Shown here piece after piece: positions 1-8,774 of a stretch of 10,489 nucleotides of DNA; the stretch's first letter is position 1, and every line of letters begins with the position of its first letter. The position numbers and the translations under genes were made by a program. Under the pieces are notes generated by a model. The model was not told the DNA's origin. It did no database searches and saw only the letters and a program-made list of their open reading frames with translations. Source of the DNA: Isohypsibius dastychi (taxonomy: Eukaryota; Tardigrada; Eutardigrada; Parachela; Isohypsibiidae); NCBI GenBank assembly GCA_034696485.1, contig JAQIWT010001518.1, positions 1-10,489 of the forward strand, in the 5' to 3' direction.

Positions 1-931
1 AACCATCTCCTGAATGTTGCTCCTCAGCAAAGTATTATTCTGTTGGAAGATGTTGATGCGGCGTTTGTTAGTCGAGAGGATAGCCATCACAGTAAGAACG
101 AGCTAATAAGCGGTCGATGACATATTTCCTGAACTTTTCACTTCGAAATATCTTTTAGTGCTTGGTTGGGTAATTAAATTTGGAATTTTCAGCGTCTGTT
201 GCTTATGATGGATTGAATCGAGTGACGTTCAGCGGGCTCCTCAACACGATCGATGGCGTTGCTTCGGCTGAGGCGCGCATTCTTTTTATGACGACAAATC
301 ATCTCAACAGGTATTTGGGGACTAACTTGTAAAAATAAAGTTTGGAAACTGAAGCTGAATCAGTTTTGAAATTGACCTCGCCTAATTGCACCCTCAGTTT
401 TTCCTCAATTTCTGAAACGAAAGGTCGTTGATAACAGATCTTTTTTTGCTACCCTTTTTCTACACAATATTTAATGAAGTATTTTGATTCTTTCCTTGTT
501 GTTCGGGATTTTCCTGCTCAATTATTTGTATCCATGGCCGAAATTGTTGTTTTTTTAAAATTTCTGTGTTAGGACTGGCTGCACTTTTCTAACAACAAAT
601 TTGTAATTGACGTTGCAGATTGGATCCAGCGTTGATTAGGCCAGGTCGCGTGGATATCAAAGAATACGTCGGTTATGTCACAGAAAGTCAGCTCCTCAGA
701 TTGTTCCAACGTTTCTATCCGGATCAACCTCCCAGAAAAGCGGTGGAGTTTGCAAAGGCCGTGAGCAGCTTTGGTGCTAAAATCAGTGCGGCTCAAGTTC
801 AAGGTTTCTTTTTGATGTACAAAAATGATTCAGAAAATCTGTTCAAGAATTTAGGGTATTTATTGGGTGGTCTCCGGCCGAGTTCTCCTAGTGTTTCGGA
901 AAATTTGATTCAAATGCAAACTCCTCCGTAA
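1..931 (+). CDS. BCS1L: Mitochondrial chaperone BCS1, C-terminal part (5' end outside window)
   Basis: BCS1 is an AAA ATPase of the mitochondrial inner membrane that moves the folded Rieske iron-sulfur protein across the membrane during assembly of respiratory complex III. Three exons are visible: 1-91, 193-310 and 619-931. They join through GT-AG introns of 101 and 308 bp into one frame of 173 residues ending in TAA at 929-931. Window residues 12-22 hold the Walker B segment ([11 protein letters not shown]). Residues 60-66 (ILFMTTN) are the sensor region, and 73-82 ([10 protein letters not shown]) carry the arginine-finger motif. The stretch EYVGY...FQRFYPDQ and the later [13 protein letters not shown] match the BCS1-specific C-terminal helical part. 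The N-terminal membrane segment, BCS1 domain and Walker A lie left of the window. Frame and motifs are undamaged, so this looks like the functional gene. Family assignment is by recognition of conserved motifs and is strong; the symbol is given by orthology. Confidence 0.95.
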
Positions 932-1422
932 CATGTTTCGTTTTTTCCTTATTGTTTTATCTGAAAATGAATGTTTTGGGTGATATTTCTGGACAGATTA
1001 ACGAAGAGTTTCTGTTGATCAGTTTGCGCGCTGGTGACAAGCTTCGTATGAATAGGGATGTTCGGTCAAATGGGTTCTGTGTCGAAAATGCTAAAAACTC
1101 AGGATATGAGTCCGACAGTCTCTTTGAAATTATTTTGTTTCTGCACCAGCGAGAGCTCGGTGCCCGGGTTTGGATCTTTTGGAAACCTGTTGACCTCGAA
1201 AGTTGGTTCCCTTTCAAAAACCGCAGTCCGCAACCCTGTGACTGGGATTCTAGTTGATAAACAGTTCAGGTCAGAAATCTACCGATTTCGTTCGTTTCGA
1301 CTTAATGAATGAATTAGCGTTACCACCCTTTTTTCATTTTCATCGGATGACCTAGGTCAGATGAATAACTTTCTTCGCTTTTTCACCTGCATTCTCTTAA
1401 ACCATTAAACCTACCAAATAAA
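932..1422 (+). terminator. Probable BCS1 3' UTR ending in AATAAA poly(A) signal
   Basis: The first canonical AATAAA after the BCS1 stop codon is at 1417-1422, which would give a 3' UTR of about 500 bases. The stretch is T-rich in places. Short open frames (for example 952-1257 and 1058-1312) overlap in several frames with no recognisable protein content, as expected of untranslated sequence. Transcript evidence would be needed to confirm the end. Confidence 0.45.
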
Positions 1423-1908
1423 TTGGATAATCAAAAAATAATTCAACACTGAACCTCACTTTGGACATGAATCGATTTATTGTCGTTCTGAAATTGTACG
1501 GAGATTTTACCCCTTGTGCATGAGTGGTCAGATCTGACCGTCGAATTGTCATACACCATGTTATCATTTACTCTGATTATTGAACTGCTTGCTAGGCTCA
1601 TCAGGAGACCTTATGTGTTATTATATCAAGTGGCACCAAATTATGTTGGTGAAGATTGTCGCCTGGTGGACATCCTGTCTTACGAAACTTCAGTATGTAA
1701 CCATAACGCCCAGCTGATGTTTCTGATCTGTTTTCAAACCAATAACAAAGTTATCGACTCAGAAACCGACGTTGGATAGATATACGCTGGTTGACTTGTG
1801 TGCCGCAAGCAGTAGGCGCAGTACGGAAGCAGTGTTAGCTCTCTGATAGCCGGGCCAGATGATGCAGATTGCAGACCAAAAGCCTTTGGACCGCGGGGCA
1901 AATTTCGT
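1423..1908. other. Intergenic spacer between BCS1 and the LRR-like gene
   Basis: No coding region, RNA gene or mobile element could be supported here. The frames at 1516-1779 (+) and 1759-2103 (-) show no domain; the second overlaps the first exon of the LRR-like gene. The one notable item is a perfect 14-base palindrome at 1526-1539. Confidence 0.6.
1526..1539. repeat. Perfect 14-bp palindrome GGTCAGATCTGACC
   Basis: The sequence equals its own reverse complement over all 14 bases. It can be read as two GGTCA half-sites facing each other with a 4-base GATC spacer, which resembles an inverted nuclear-receptor type site. It lies about 470 bases upstream of the LRR-like gene's start codon. Function is unknown. 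Confidence 0.6.
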
Positions 1909-1940
1909 CATAAAAAGCTCGTTTGCCTGAGTTTTCAGAC
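1909..1940 (+). promoter_or_regulatory. Candidate core promoter of the LRR-like gene
   Basis: A TATA-like CATAAAAAG lies at 1909-1917. About 26 bases downstream is TCAGAC at 1935-1940, a partial initiator with the possible start base A1937. That spacing suits a TATA-initiator pair and would give a 5' UTR of about 61 bases before the ATG at 1998. Neither element is a perfect consensus. Confidence 0.4.
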
Positions 1941-1997
1941 AGTTGATAATCAACCGGCTTCCTGCCACACTTTTGTCGAACCTCGGTTCAAGTAAAA

Positions 1998-4092
1998 ATG
2001 ATTCTGTTCGTTCTACTTTGTTTCGCCACTCTTGGTCAAGGTGCTGATGACCAGGATTCACAATGGAAGCTTCATCCGTCATGCATGGGCTCCGAAAACG
2101 CATGGACTTGCTCGAAATCCGAGATTTCCCTGCCAGACAACTTTGACGTAGCCAGATTCAGTCCAGACATCAAGAGTATTGTACTTGGCACTGGTCTCGT
2201 CAAGGCGAACTTCATCCCGTTTCCTGACAGACCCTCTCTTCGGGACGTTCATTTCATGGCACTGCGCAGCGAAGGTCGGTTTCCGTTTGCTGGATTACTC
2301 GGGAGCAATAAGAAATATCTGGAAGGACTCACCTTGGATCGGACCGATCTTTTCACTTTGAACGCCGCAGAATTTGCGGGATTCAACAAGCTGAAGAGAC
2401 TCGTGATAACAGACTGCAAGATCTCTTCAGTCAATCCCGCTGTTTTTGAAAATCTGGGGTTGAGTGATGCAGGAAACGTCGAACCTCAGCTGGAGGATGT
2501 TACCATTGATGAAGAAAAGCAACTTGTTGCACTGGATTGGAGCTTTCTGAAACCGGTTGCGAAAAAACTAAAGGTACACCACTCGATATGCTCCAGGGTG
2601 TTGTTTAATCCATTGTTGTTTCTGTGCAGAAAATTGTGATTTCAAAAACAAACATCGTTCCGGAGAACCTGACCCTAACCACACCCTTTCTTTTGGAAAA
2701 AGCTGAGGACATCACGATTGAGCATTCCAAGCTTGACTACCTGCCAGAAGCCATCTTCAAAACAATCAACCCAAAAGCTGGACCAAACATTGAACTATGG
2801 GGAAATCCGTTGTGCCAAAGAGAAGAGGGAAAAATCCGAAATGACTGCGATTGTTGTGAAATGTACCCTTTTGCCAAATGGCTGAAAGAAAACAACCTGA
2901 AAATGGAACAGTCGTTGTTCACGTGTGACGTGATGTATCCCCCGGCGGAGCTCAGCTATTACAAACACTGCGATCCGGGTAATAATAACGTTCGTTACAT
3001 AATTAACGCTGGGCTTCCGATTGCACGATGTTTTGAAACATGTTTTTGTTCTTAATTTAGAAACACAGAAAATGACCCCAAACTGCTCCTATTTCGAAAA
3101 GAGCTTTCACTGCGGCGGAAACGACGCGTTCTTGCTCATCCCTGAAAATTTTGACCTCGATCATTTCGACTCCACCCTCATCCCCAGCGATGTTGAGAGT
3201 GTCACCCTTCGTAGAGGATCACTTGGCAGCCGCCCGGCCCCACAGCCCAGTGTCAGTATACCACCTCGTGCAAATCTGACCTCAATCACAATCCGTGATT
3301 TCAACCTCCAAAAGAATGATGTTCGTTTCCCATTCGGTTCGTTTTTCGCTGGAGTCCTTACCACTGTTGAAAGTATCACGTTGTACAACGTCAAGCTTCT
3401 CTTTCTCGAGAACCAAGATTTCGTTGGCTTTCTCAAGCTGAAGTCTCTGGCTTTTGACCAGTGTCAGCTGAAAACTATCCATCCTGATACGTTCCTTGGA
3501 TTCGCAACTTTTGCACCAAACACCCTAGAGGACTTTTCAGTCACCAACTCGCCCAACCTTGAGGAAGTGGACTGGAGTTTCCTGAAACCTGTTTCCGGCT
3601 CTGTCAAGGTCAGTCGGCCATTTTATTTCCTCGTGCTAGTTGTCTGTGGATTTATCGAGCACGATATTCTGTGCTGGTCATTCTGACCTATAGATAACTT
3701 CCAATCTTTTCACCGTTTTCATATTGCAGTCTGTGCAATTGTCGAATAATGGACTCAGCAAAGTCAGTAAATCTTCTCCGTTTGTACTGGAGGCAACTAC
3801 AACGATCAACGTGCAGAAAAACCGATTTCTCGCTGTTCCTGTTGAGATTACAGAGACCATCAGTTCCAACTTGACCGTTAAGCTTAATGTCGGTGGAGCC
3901 TTCTGTCATGCTTGGAGAAGACCATGCACCTGCCTGGAAATGTTGCCGTTCGCTACATGGCTGCATGCCCGACCACCAGCAACTATCAACCTTGAGCCTA
4001 TTGGATGCTGGAGGGATTTTAAGACCGCTATCCCTGATCTTGCTAGCTTTAAGCTCCCTGCCAACGCCACGATCGACATTTTAAGATCCTGA
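1998..4092 (+). CDS. Secreted leucine-rich-repeat-like protein with two tandem LRR/cap units
   Basis: Four exons (1998-2573, 2630-2978, 3061-3608, 3730-4092) join through introns of 56, 82 and 121 bp (phases 0, 1, 0) into 611 residues. The ATG at 1998 has A at -3 and opens a signal peptide (MILFVLLCFATLGQG, residues 1-15). Unit 1 has an N-terminal C29-x8-C38 pair, then degenerate leucine-rich repeats (LEGLTLDRTDLFTLNAAEF, LKRLVITDCKISSVNPAVF). It ends in an LRRCT-like cap with GNPLC, C265-D-C267-C268, PFAKWL and C291. Unit 2 repeats this plan with C317-x8-C326, LKSLAFDQCQLKTIHPDTF, and a cap with C557-T-C559, PFATWL and C584. No transmembrane segment or GPI signal is evident, so the product is probably secreted and binds an extracellular ligand. 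LRR class follows from the repeat rhythm and cap; the repeats are divergent. The exact family and ligand are not recognised. Confidence 0.82.
2082..2926 (+). repeat. Internal protein repeat, unit 1 (exons 1-2 of the LRR-like gene)
   Basis: Residues 29-291 are the first copy of a unit spread over two exons. The intron falls in phase 0 a few residues after the motif DWSFLKPV. The unit starts with a C-x8-C pair and ends with the cysteine-rich cap. Its counterpart is at 3084-4008. Confidence 0.8.
3084..4008 (+). repeat. Internal protein repeat, unit 2 (exons 3-4 of the LRR-like gene)
   Basis: Residues 317-584 are the second copy of the two-exon unit. It has the same C-x8-C start, the same DWSFLKPV motif just before a phase 0 intron, and a cap with PF-A-x-WL. 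It is clearly diverged from unit 1 at the protein level, so the duplication is old. Confidence 0.8.
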
Positions 4093-4281
4093 TCGAAACT
4101 AACTTCACAAAAGAGCTAACCGACCTGAGGCCGCAACTCCTTGCGTTTTTTCTTGAAAGCAAACTGTCGATTTCTTCATACGCAGTGAAGCCCCAAAATC
4201 ATCAAGCAATCTTACGAAGGTCTTACCTGGTTTTTGATTGGCTCACAAAGCATTTTACAAATGCATGCACTTAGAATTAAA
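4093..4281 (+). terminator. Probable 3' UTR of the LRR-like gene with ATTAAA poly(A) variant
   Basis: After the TGA at 4090-4092 the first poly(A)-like hexamer is ATTAAA at 4276-4281, the commonest variant of AATAAA. This would give a 3' UTR of roughly 200 bases. No canonical AATAAA was found nearby. Confidence 0.4.
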
Positions 4282-5255
4282 ATGGTCATCGTGAAAAACA
4301 GTTGTTGAAAACTGCACCATGTGATTCCGTTAACAAACGCTGAGTGCATAACTCTAGGTCCACTGCGTACATTCGCATTCTCCTTAGGGTAGAAAATGCA
4401 ATCAGGAGTGGGCGGTCATGAGGACTGCGAGTGAAGGAATTAAACGTGGGAAACCTCTTACATGGTTTTCCATATACCGTATAGTATAAACGACCACACA
4501 GAGAATGTTGAGTTTCGGCATGGCCGCTTGGAAGACGGGACAGTTTTATCGCCCCAATAGACTCACAGCATTACAAATACAGGTTGATTTGGAGCGACAG
4601 CGCACGACAATTTGGTGATTTGGTCAGGCCACGACGTTTGTTGTGTGTGAGTCAGAAGTTGCTCCTAGCTGCTCTGGATTTCATCAAGAGCTGCTTGCTG
4701 GAAGGAGTGTTGAAATCTGTGCTGCTCGGTCCCAAGTTGGCTTCTGGTTCGGATGTAAATTTGGTGTTGCCTCATAACTCGATGGTGCTCTGTAAAGCGG
4801 CGCTGCAGTTGAACCGTAAACTCACAGAGCATCTGTCCATACAGAAGTAATTTCTTCCGGGTTTCCTTTGTGACTCTGGTTGCATGCGAAGATGGGCAAA
4901 GAGTAAGGGCATTTCTCCTGAGCAGCTCATTCCCATCAACAGTAGTGTTGATTCAACACTCACAAGGACTCGTTTTAGACCTCACTAGCACTCCTCCACT
5001 ATTCTTTTCCTTCTCCTCGAATATCGAGATGCTTTGTCCCTGAAAACGAACTGAGCTGCTGACCATTCTTCCTCCGATTATCTCAACATATCGTGAGAAA
5101 CTTCAAACCGAAGAAAGTAGCTCATTTGCCGATTAATGGTGATATATGACGCACTTCACCAGTACGCGCCTTTGAATTATCGTTATCTGAATCTGGTCAT
5201 CTGCGCTCAATGTGCTGCAGGGAAGTCTTCTCCACTGCACCTTCTTGTCACTGAG
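4282..5255. other. Intergenic spacer with one doubtful ORF
   Basis: This roughly 1 kb stretch has no recognisable gene on either strand, no RNA gene and no mobile element. The items of note are a TATAAA at 4485-4490 and an open frame at 4583-4850, listed separately. The frame at 5136-5324 (+) runs into the promoter of the next gene and looks like chance. Confidence 0.55.
4583..4850 (+). pseudogene. Unidentified open frame, possible gene remnant or unannotated exon
   Basis: An open frame of about 88 codons ends in TAA at 4848-4850. It is rich in leucine and lysine and reads like a helical protein (LLLAALDFIKSCLLEGVLK, later KAALQLNRKLTEHL). It has no ATG near its 5' end; the first in-frame ATG is at 4782. 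A weak acceptor (AATACAG, AG at 4581-4582) immediately precedes it, without a good pyrimidine tract. A TATAAA lies at 4485-4490, and ATGs at 4505 and 4520 open a different short frame that stops near 4620. It could be a terminal exon, the remnant of a frameshifted gene, or chance. No family is recognised. Confidence 0.2.
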
Positions 5256-5379
5256 TATTGCATCGCACAGCATAAACACAACATTCGTCGAAGTGGTGCA
5301 AGTCAGATCCGGTTTTCTGGCTAACCACTCTTAGGTATAAAACCCAACCAGCCGTTATAATTCGTTGTAGCTCTCAGTT
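5256..5379 (+). promoter_or_regulatory. Promoter of the first VIT-vWA gene
   Basis: A perfect TATAAAA lies at 5336-5342. TCAGTT at 5374-5379 matches the arthropod initiator TCAKTY, with A5376 as possible start, although a 40-base distance from the TATA is longer than usual. A TTATAA at 5355-5360 is another AT-rich candidate. Upstream are three stretches shared with the promoter of the second VIT-vWA gene: TATTGCATCGC at 5256-5266, ACAACATTCG at 5278-5287, and a 22-base block at 5302-5323 beginning GTCAGATCCGGTTTTC. Confidence 0.7.
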
Positions 5380-5427
5380 CGCAAAGCTGCTTGGTGCTAA
5401 GACTCTCAAGTTTATTTTCTGTGAAAA

Positions 5428-8176
5428 ATGTGGCGCTCATTTCTGTTGTTGGCTGTGGTGTCTTTCACCGCTAGTTTGAACATGGTGGATGGACGTTCTC
5501 GACCCGGGAATTTTATTGGGCTGATTGTCAAAGAGAAGAACACTCCTGTTCCACTCAAGTCTGTCAATTACAACGTTCAGGTACGTTCGTTTGCCAGCCG
5601 GATCACCATCGAACAGGTCTATAAGAACGAGGAAACGTCTGACTTGGAATGTGTTTATGGATTTCCCATCAACGATCAAGCTAGCGTCGTTGAATTCACT
5701 GTCACCATCGACGATAGGTACGTTTGTTGCAAATGCAATCAACCACAGGTGATGTGACTGACTGATGTCGTAAAAATTTTGCTTGAAAGCGAGAGATTAT
5801 CCGATACATGATACTGTAACGAGATCAACCATCATAAAAGTGGTTTCGCTTTCTCTTACGTGAATATAATCTCCTGATTTACAGAGTGATCCAGAGTGAG
5901 TTCAAGAAGAAGGAGGAAGCTTTCAAGGAATACAACGAAGCGCTGAAGAGAGGGGATGGGGCATACTTATTGGACCAGGCCGACCGAAGTGATGATACAT
6001 TTATTCTGAGTGTTGGTCGGCTGCCACCCGGGAAGGAATGTCTGATATCCATCTCTTACGTCTCAACTTTGGAATCCATCAACGAAACAACCCTTCGACT
6101 TGTTATTCCAACTTCTCTTTATCCACGCTACAATCCGACGCCATTGAACACCAACCAACAAGTGGCGCCTCCTGATGTGTTCAAAGCTGAAGTGCCATAT
6201 ACTTCCACTCTGAATGCATCAATCACTACATTCGACAAGATCAAGTCCGTTTCATCACCAACTCATCCAGTCACAGTTCGCATTCAAAATGACACTCAGG
6301 TCGGGGTGACCTTTGGTGCAAAGCAGCCACTGGATAAGGACTTTTTCTTGGATATCGAGGTGAACAGTAATCCTGAGCAACATGTGGAAGTTGAAGAGTA
6401 TACACCTGGCAAATTTGCGGCCATGTATTCGTATGTCCCACATTCGGAGGGAGAGAAGAAGAAGCGAGTCAACACAGAAATCATCTTCGTCGTTGATTGT
6501 TCAGGATCAATGCTAGACGAAAACAAGATCGACGACGCCAGAACCGCGATGCAGTTATTTTTACGCAGTCTCCCAGAAGGATCATACTTCAACTTCTACA
6601 AGTTTGGCTCGAGGTGAAAGCATTTTTGGAATCATTGCTTCGCGTTTCTCACCATTTTGGTTATGAATGCAGGTTCACTTCACTGTTCCCCGAAAGTGTC
6701 CCATACAACGAGACGACATTCAATCAGGCTAAAAACTATTCAGCTGATGCAAAAGCTGATTTGGGAGGGACTGAAATTCTGGAAGCTCTGAAAGATATTT
6801 ACTCGAAGAAGCCAGTGCCAGAATATAGTCGACAGATATTCGTCTTGACCGACGGTGAAGTGACCAACACTGATGAAGTCATCAGCCTTGTTCGTTCAAA
6901 CTCGGCCAAATCTCGAGTCTTTGCATTTGGTCTGGGCCTCTCACCAAGTCGTTCTCTTGTCAACGGCATCGCAATGGCTGGCAATGGTAAGGCCGAGTTC
7001 ATCAAACATGGTGAAGACCTCGCTGACAAAATCGGTCGCCATTTACGTCGCGCTTTGCAACCAGCTGTTGTCGATGCAGCAATCTCATGGGTTGGAGTCA
7101 AAGAAGTCCAACAAGTCCCAACCAGTCTACCCCCTGTCTTTTACGGTGATCGACAGCTAGTCTACGCGCTCTTTGAAAGAGATCCGTCCAAAGGATCAGA
7201 CGTTGGAGTCAAACTACTAATCGGGGCAGATTCCAACACCAAACGATTCGGTTTTGATCTGAATCAGTCAATCAGAACCAGGGACGATCTTTTCATTAGC
7301 AAACTGGCCGCCAAAGCACTGATCAAGGAGATTGAAATCAACGCAGCAGCGCCCCCTAGACAGACTGGTGGATCAACTCAGACGCGAGCTCAGAACATGC
7401 CACCGGCTGGACTCAAAGGTGCGGAGAAGGAGAACAAGGAAAGAATCACAAACTTATCACTGACTTTCGGGGTCATGTCGAAACACGTCTCGCTTCTAGC
7501 AATCGAGACACGGAACGCTTCAAGCAATAATTCAATGGAGCTCAGAGAAATCCCTGTTCAACTGGCTGGTTCAACTTCCCCATTAACAAGCTGGCATCAC
7601 GCTCGGCCAATGATGGCTTATGGATTCCCAGGACAGTATATGTCAAAAGCTATTAGTGGACCACCAATGTATGGTCTTGGTGGTTCAAGTAGAGGCCGAG
7701 GTAGTAGTTCAAATAGTGGTCGAGCCAGTGGTTCAAGTGGTAGTCGAGGCAGCTCGTCTTCTGCATCCTTTTCAAGGCCATCAGCTATCAATCTGAATTC
7801 GTTCCAGCAACCTGAACTGGTTTCCGATCTACAAGATGCCACGACAACTCAGGCAACAATCAAGCAAAATAACAAGACGCTACTCAATGACATTCTGGCT
7901 CTTCAAAACTGGGATGGAAGTTGGTCCTTGAACGCTGATTTGATCAACCTCATTCCAGCCGCAAATGACCTTATGACGAGACTGGGCTTGGCTGGACAGT
8001 CAGCAGACGAGAAAGCGGTGACGACGTTGTTTGTTTCAACATTCATCCAGAATCGATTCACCGATCAGACCGATACGTGGGATGCCATTGTCGTGAAAGC
8101 GCTGGAATTTGTCAAGAAATTGTTGTCGGAAAGTGTCAGAGACGCAACTGTGAAGCGCATACAAACGATTCTTTAG
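5428..8176 (+). CDS. Secreted VIT and vWA domain protein, VWA5A-type, first tandem copy
   Basis: Three exons (5428-5717, 5885-6613, 6673-8176) join through introns of 167 and 59 bp, both phase 2, into 840 residues ending in TAG. The ATG at 5428 has A at -3 and starts a signal peptide (hydrophobic core SFLLLAVVSFTA; cleavage likely between residues 16 and 22). A VIT domain follows, roughly residues 30-165, with VYGFPI and then FKKKEEAFKEYNEAL and LSVGRLPPGKECLISISY. The vWA domain begins near 295 and has a complete MIDAS metal site: D301-C-S303-G-S305, T373 in LGGTEIL and D400 in LTDGE. Residues about 675-708 are a Ser/Gly/Arg-rich linker. The C-terminal domain (about 735-840) holds LALQNWDGSWSLN, as in VWA5A and PARP4 relatives. 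Family knowledge suggests metal-dependent protein binding. Known VWA5A proteins are, as far as I know, intracellular, so the signal peptide is noteworthy. It lacks the DPHFII motif of inter-alpha-trypsin inhibitor heavy chains. The ligand is unknown. Confidence 0.92.
7672..7773 (+). repeat. Ser/Gly/Arg low-complexity coding stretch
   Basis: Degenerate iterations of GGTTCAAGT, AGTCGAGG and AGTAGT encode a linker rich in Ser, Gly and Arg (SSRGRGSSSNSGRASGSS and onward). It separates the vWA-containing part from the C-terminal domain. The frame stays open through it. Such linkers are flexible and may carry sugars in secreted proteins. Confidence 0.7.
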
Positions 8177-8649
8177 TTATATAATGTTGTATGACTGTAC
8201 TTCAGTCTTCATTCTTATATTTTTATTCTGCTGAGAACTGCTGGCAGGTCTTCGTTTGCTTGATTTGCGACGTTTTGATGAATATATTTCAACAGTTTTA
8301 CTAATTCTTGGCGAACAAAACGTTGCGATTATTTTCGTGCGGCACATAGCACCGTTATTCCAATTTTCAATTCCCAATACCTCGCAGCACCTGAATGCCA
8401 CCATGAAAATCTTATTGCCGAGCTCAGAGCATGTTGATGGATGTTCCATCCTTACCAGAAAACCACATTCGAAAGTGTACTACACCACCAGGCTTAAACT
8501 TTCGTCAGTACACATACAGTCAGTACTACTACCGGTAGACTTACTTCCCAATTGTATGGGTTAGCACTGGACTGGACCAAGTCAGTTCGGGTTTCACTGG
8601 CAAAGGCGCATAGCTGAGGACAGCCACCCCAGTGACGATTATGGCTGCT

Positions 8650-8662
8650 GGGGGGGGGGGGG
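8650..8662 (+). repeat. Poly-G run of 13
   Basis: Thirteen consecutive G bases are seen, preceded by GGCTGCT. The run could form a G-quadruplex or pair with the poly-C run 82 bases downstream. Its exact length may be affected by sequencing slippage. Confidence 0.85.
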
Positions 8663-8743
8663 AGGACACCGCAAGAATGGCTTGTGGACACTTCGTCAAC
8701 ACCTGACCAATGTGCCTCCACCGCTCGGGTGCGCAGGTATACC

Positions 8744-8744
<1 letters not shown>

Positions 8745-8773
<29 letters not shown>
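8745..8773 (+). repeat. Poly-C run of 29
   Basis: Twenty-nine consecutive C bases as written in the assembly. Long C homopolymers are rare and error-prone, so the true length is uncertain. An i-motif, or a quadruplex on the other strand, is possible. Confidence 0.85.

Positions 8774-8774
<1 letters not shown>

Noticed and set aside
952-1312. Open frames of 84 to 101 codons downstream of BCS1 on both strands
   Set aside because: They overlap one another in different frames, show no domain or signal peptide, and lie in the probable BCS1 3' UTR.
1516-2103. Open frames at 1516-1779 (+) and 1759-2103 (-)
   Set aside because: They have no recognisable content. The minus-strand frame overlaps the promoter and first exon of the LRR-like gene.
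3021-3686. A separate gene starting at the ATG at 3021 or 3072
   Set aside because: The residues from 3021 to 3060 are intron read-through and give no signal peptide. The splice junction 2978/3061 restores a single frame, and the two-unit architecture fits one gene.
5136-5324. 62-codon open frame ahead of the first VIT-vWA gene
   Set aside because: It covers the conserved promoter block and has no recognisable content; the conservation is at motif level, not in a reading frame.
5718-5884. Frameshift or pseudogene in the first VIT-vWA gene
   Set aside because: The break is a normal GT-AG intron. The second copy has an intron at the same codon and phase, and the joined protein is complete.
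5428-8176. Identity as an inter-alpha-trypsin inhibitor heavy chain
   Set aside because: The VIT and vWA domains fit, but the DPHFII attachment motif and ITIH C-terminal domain are absent. The C-terminus matches the VWA5A/PARP4 type instead.
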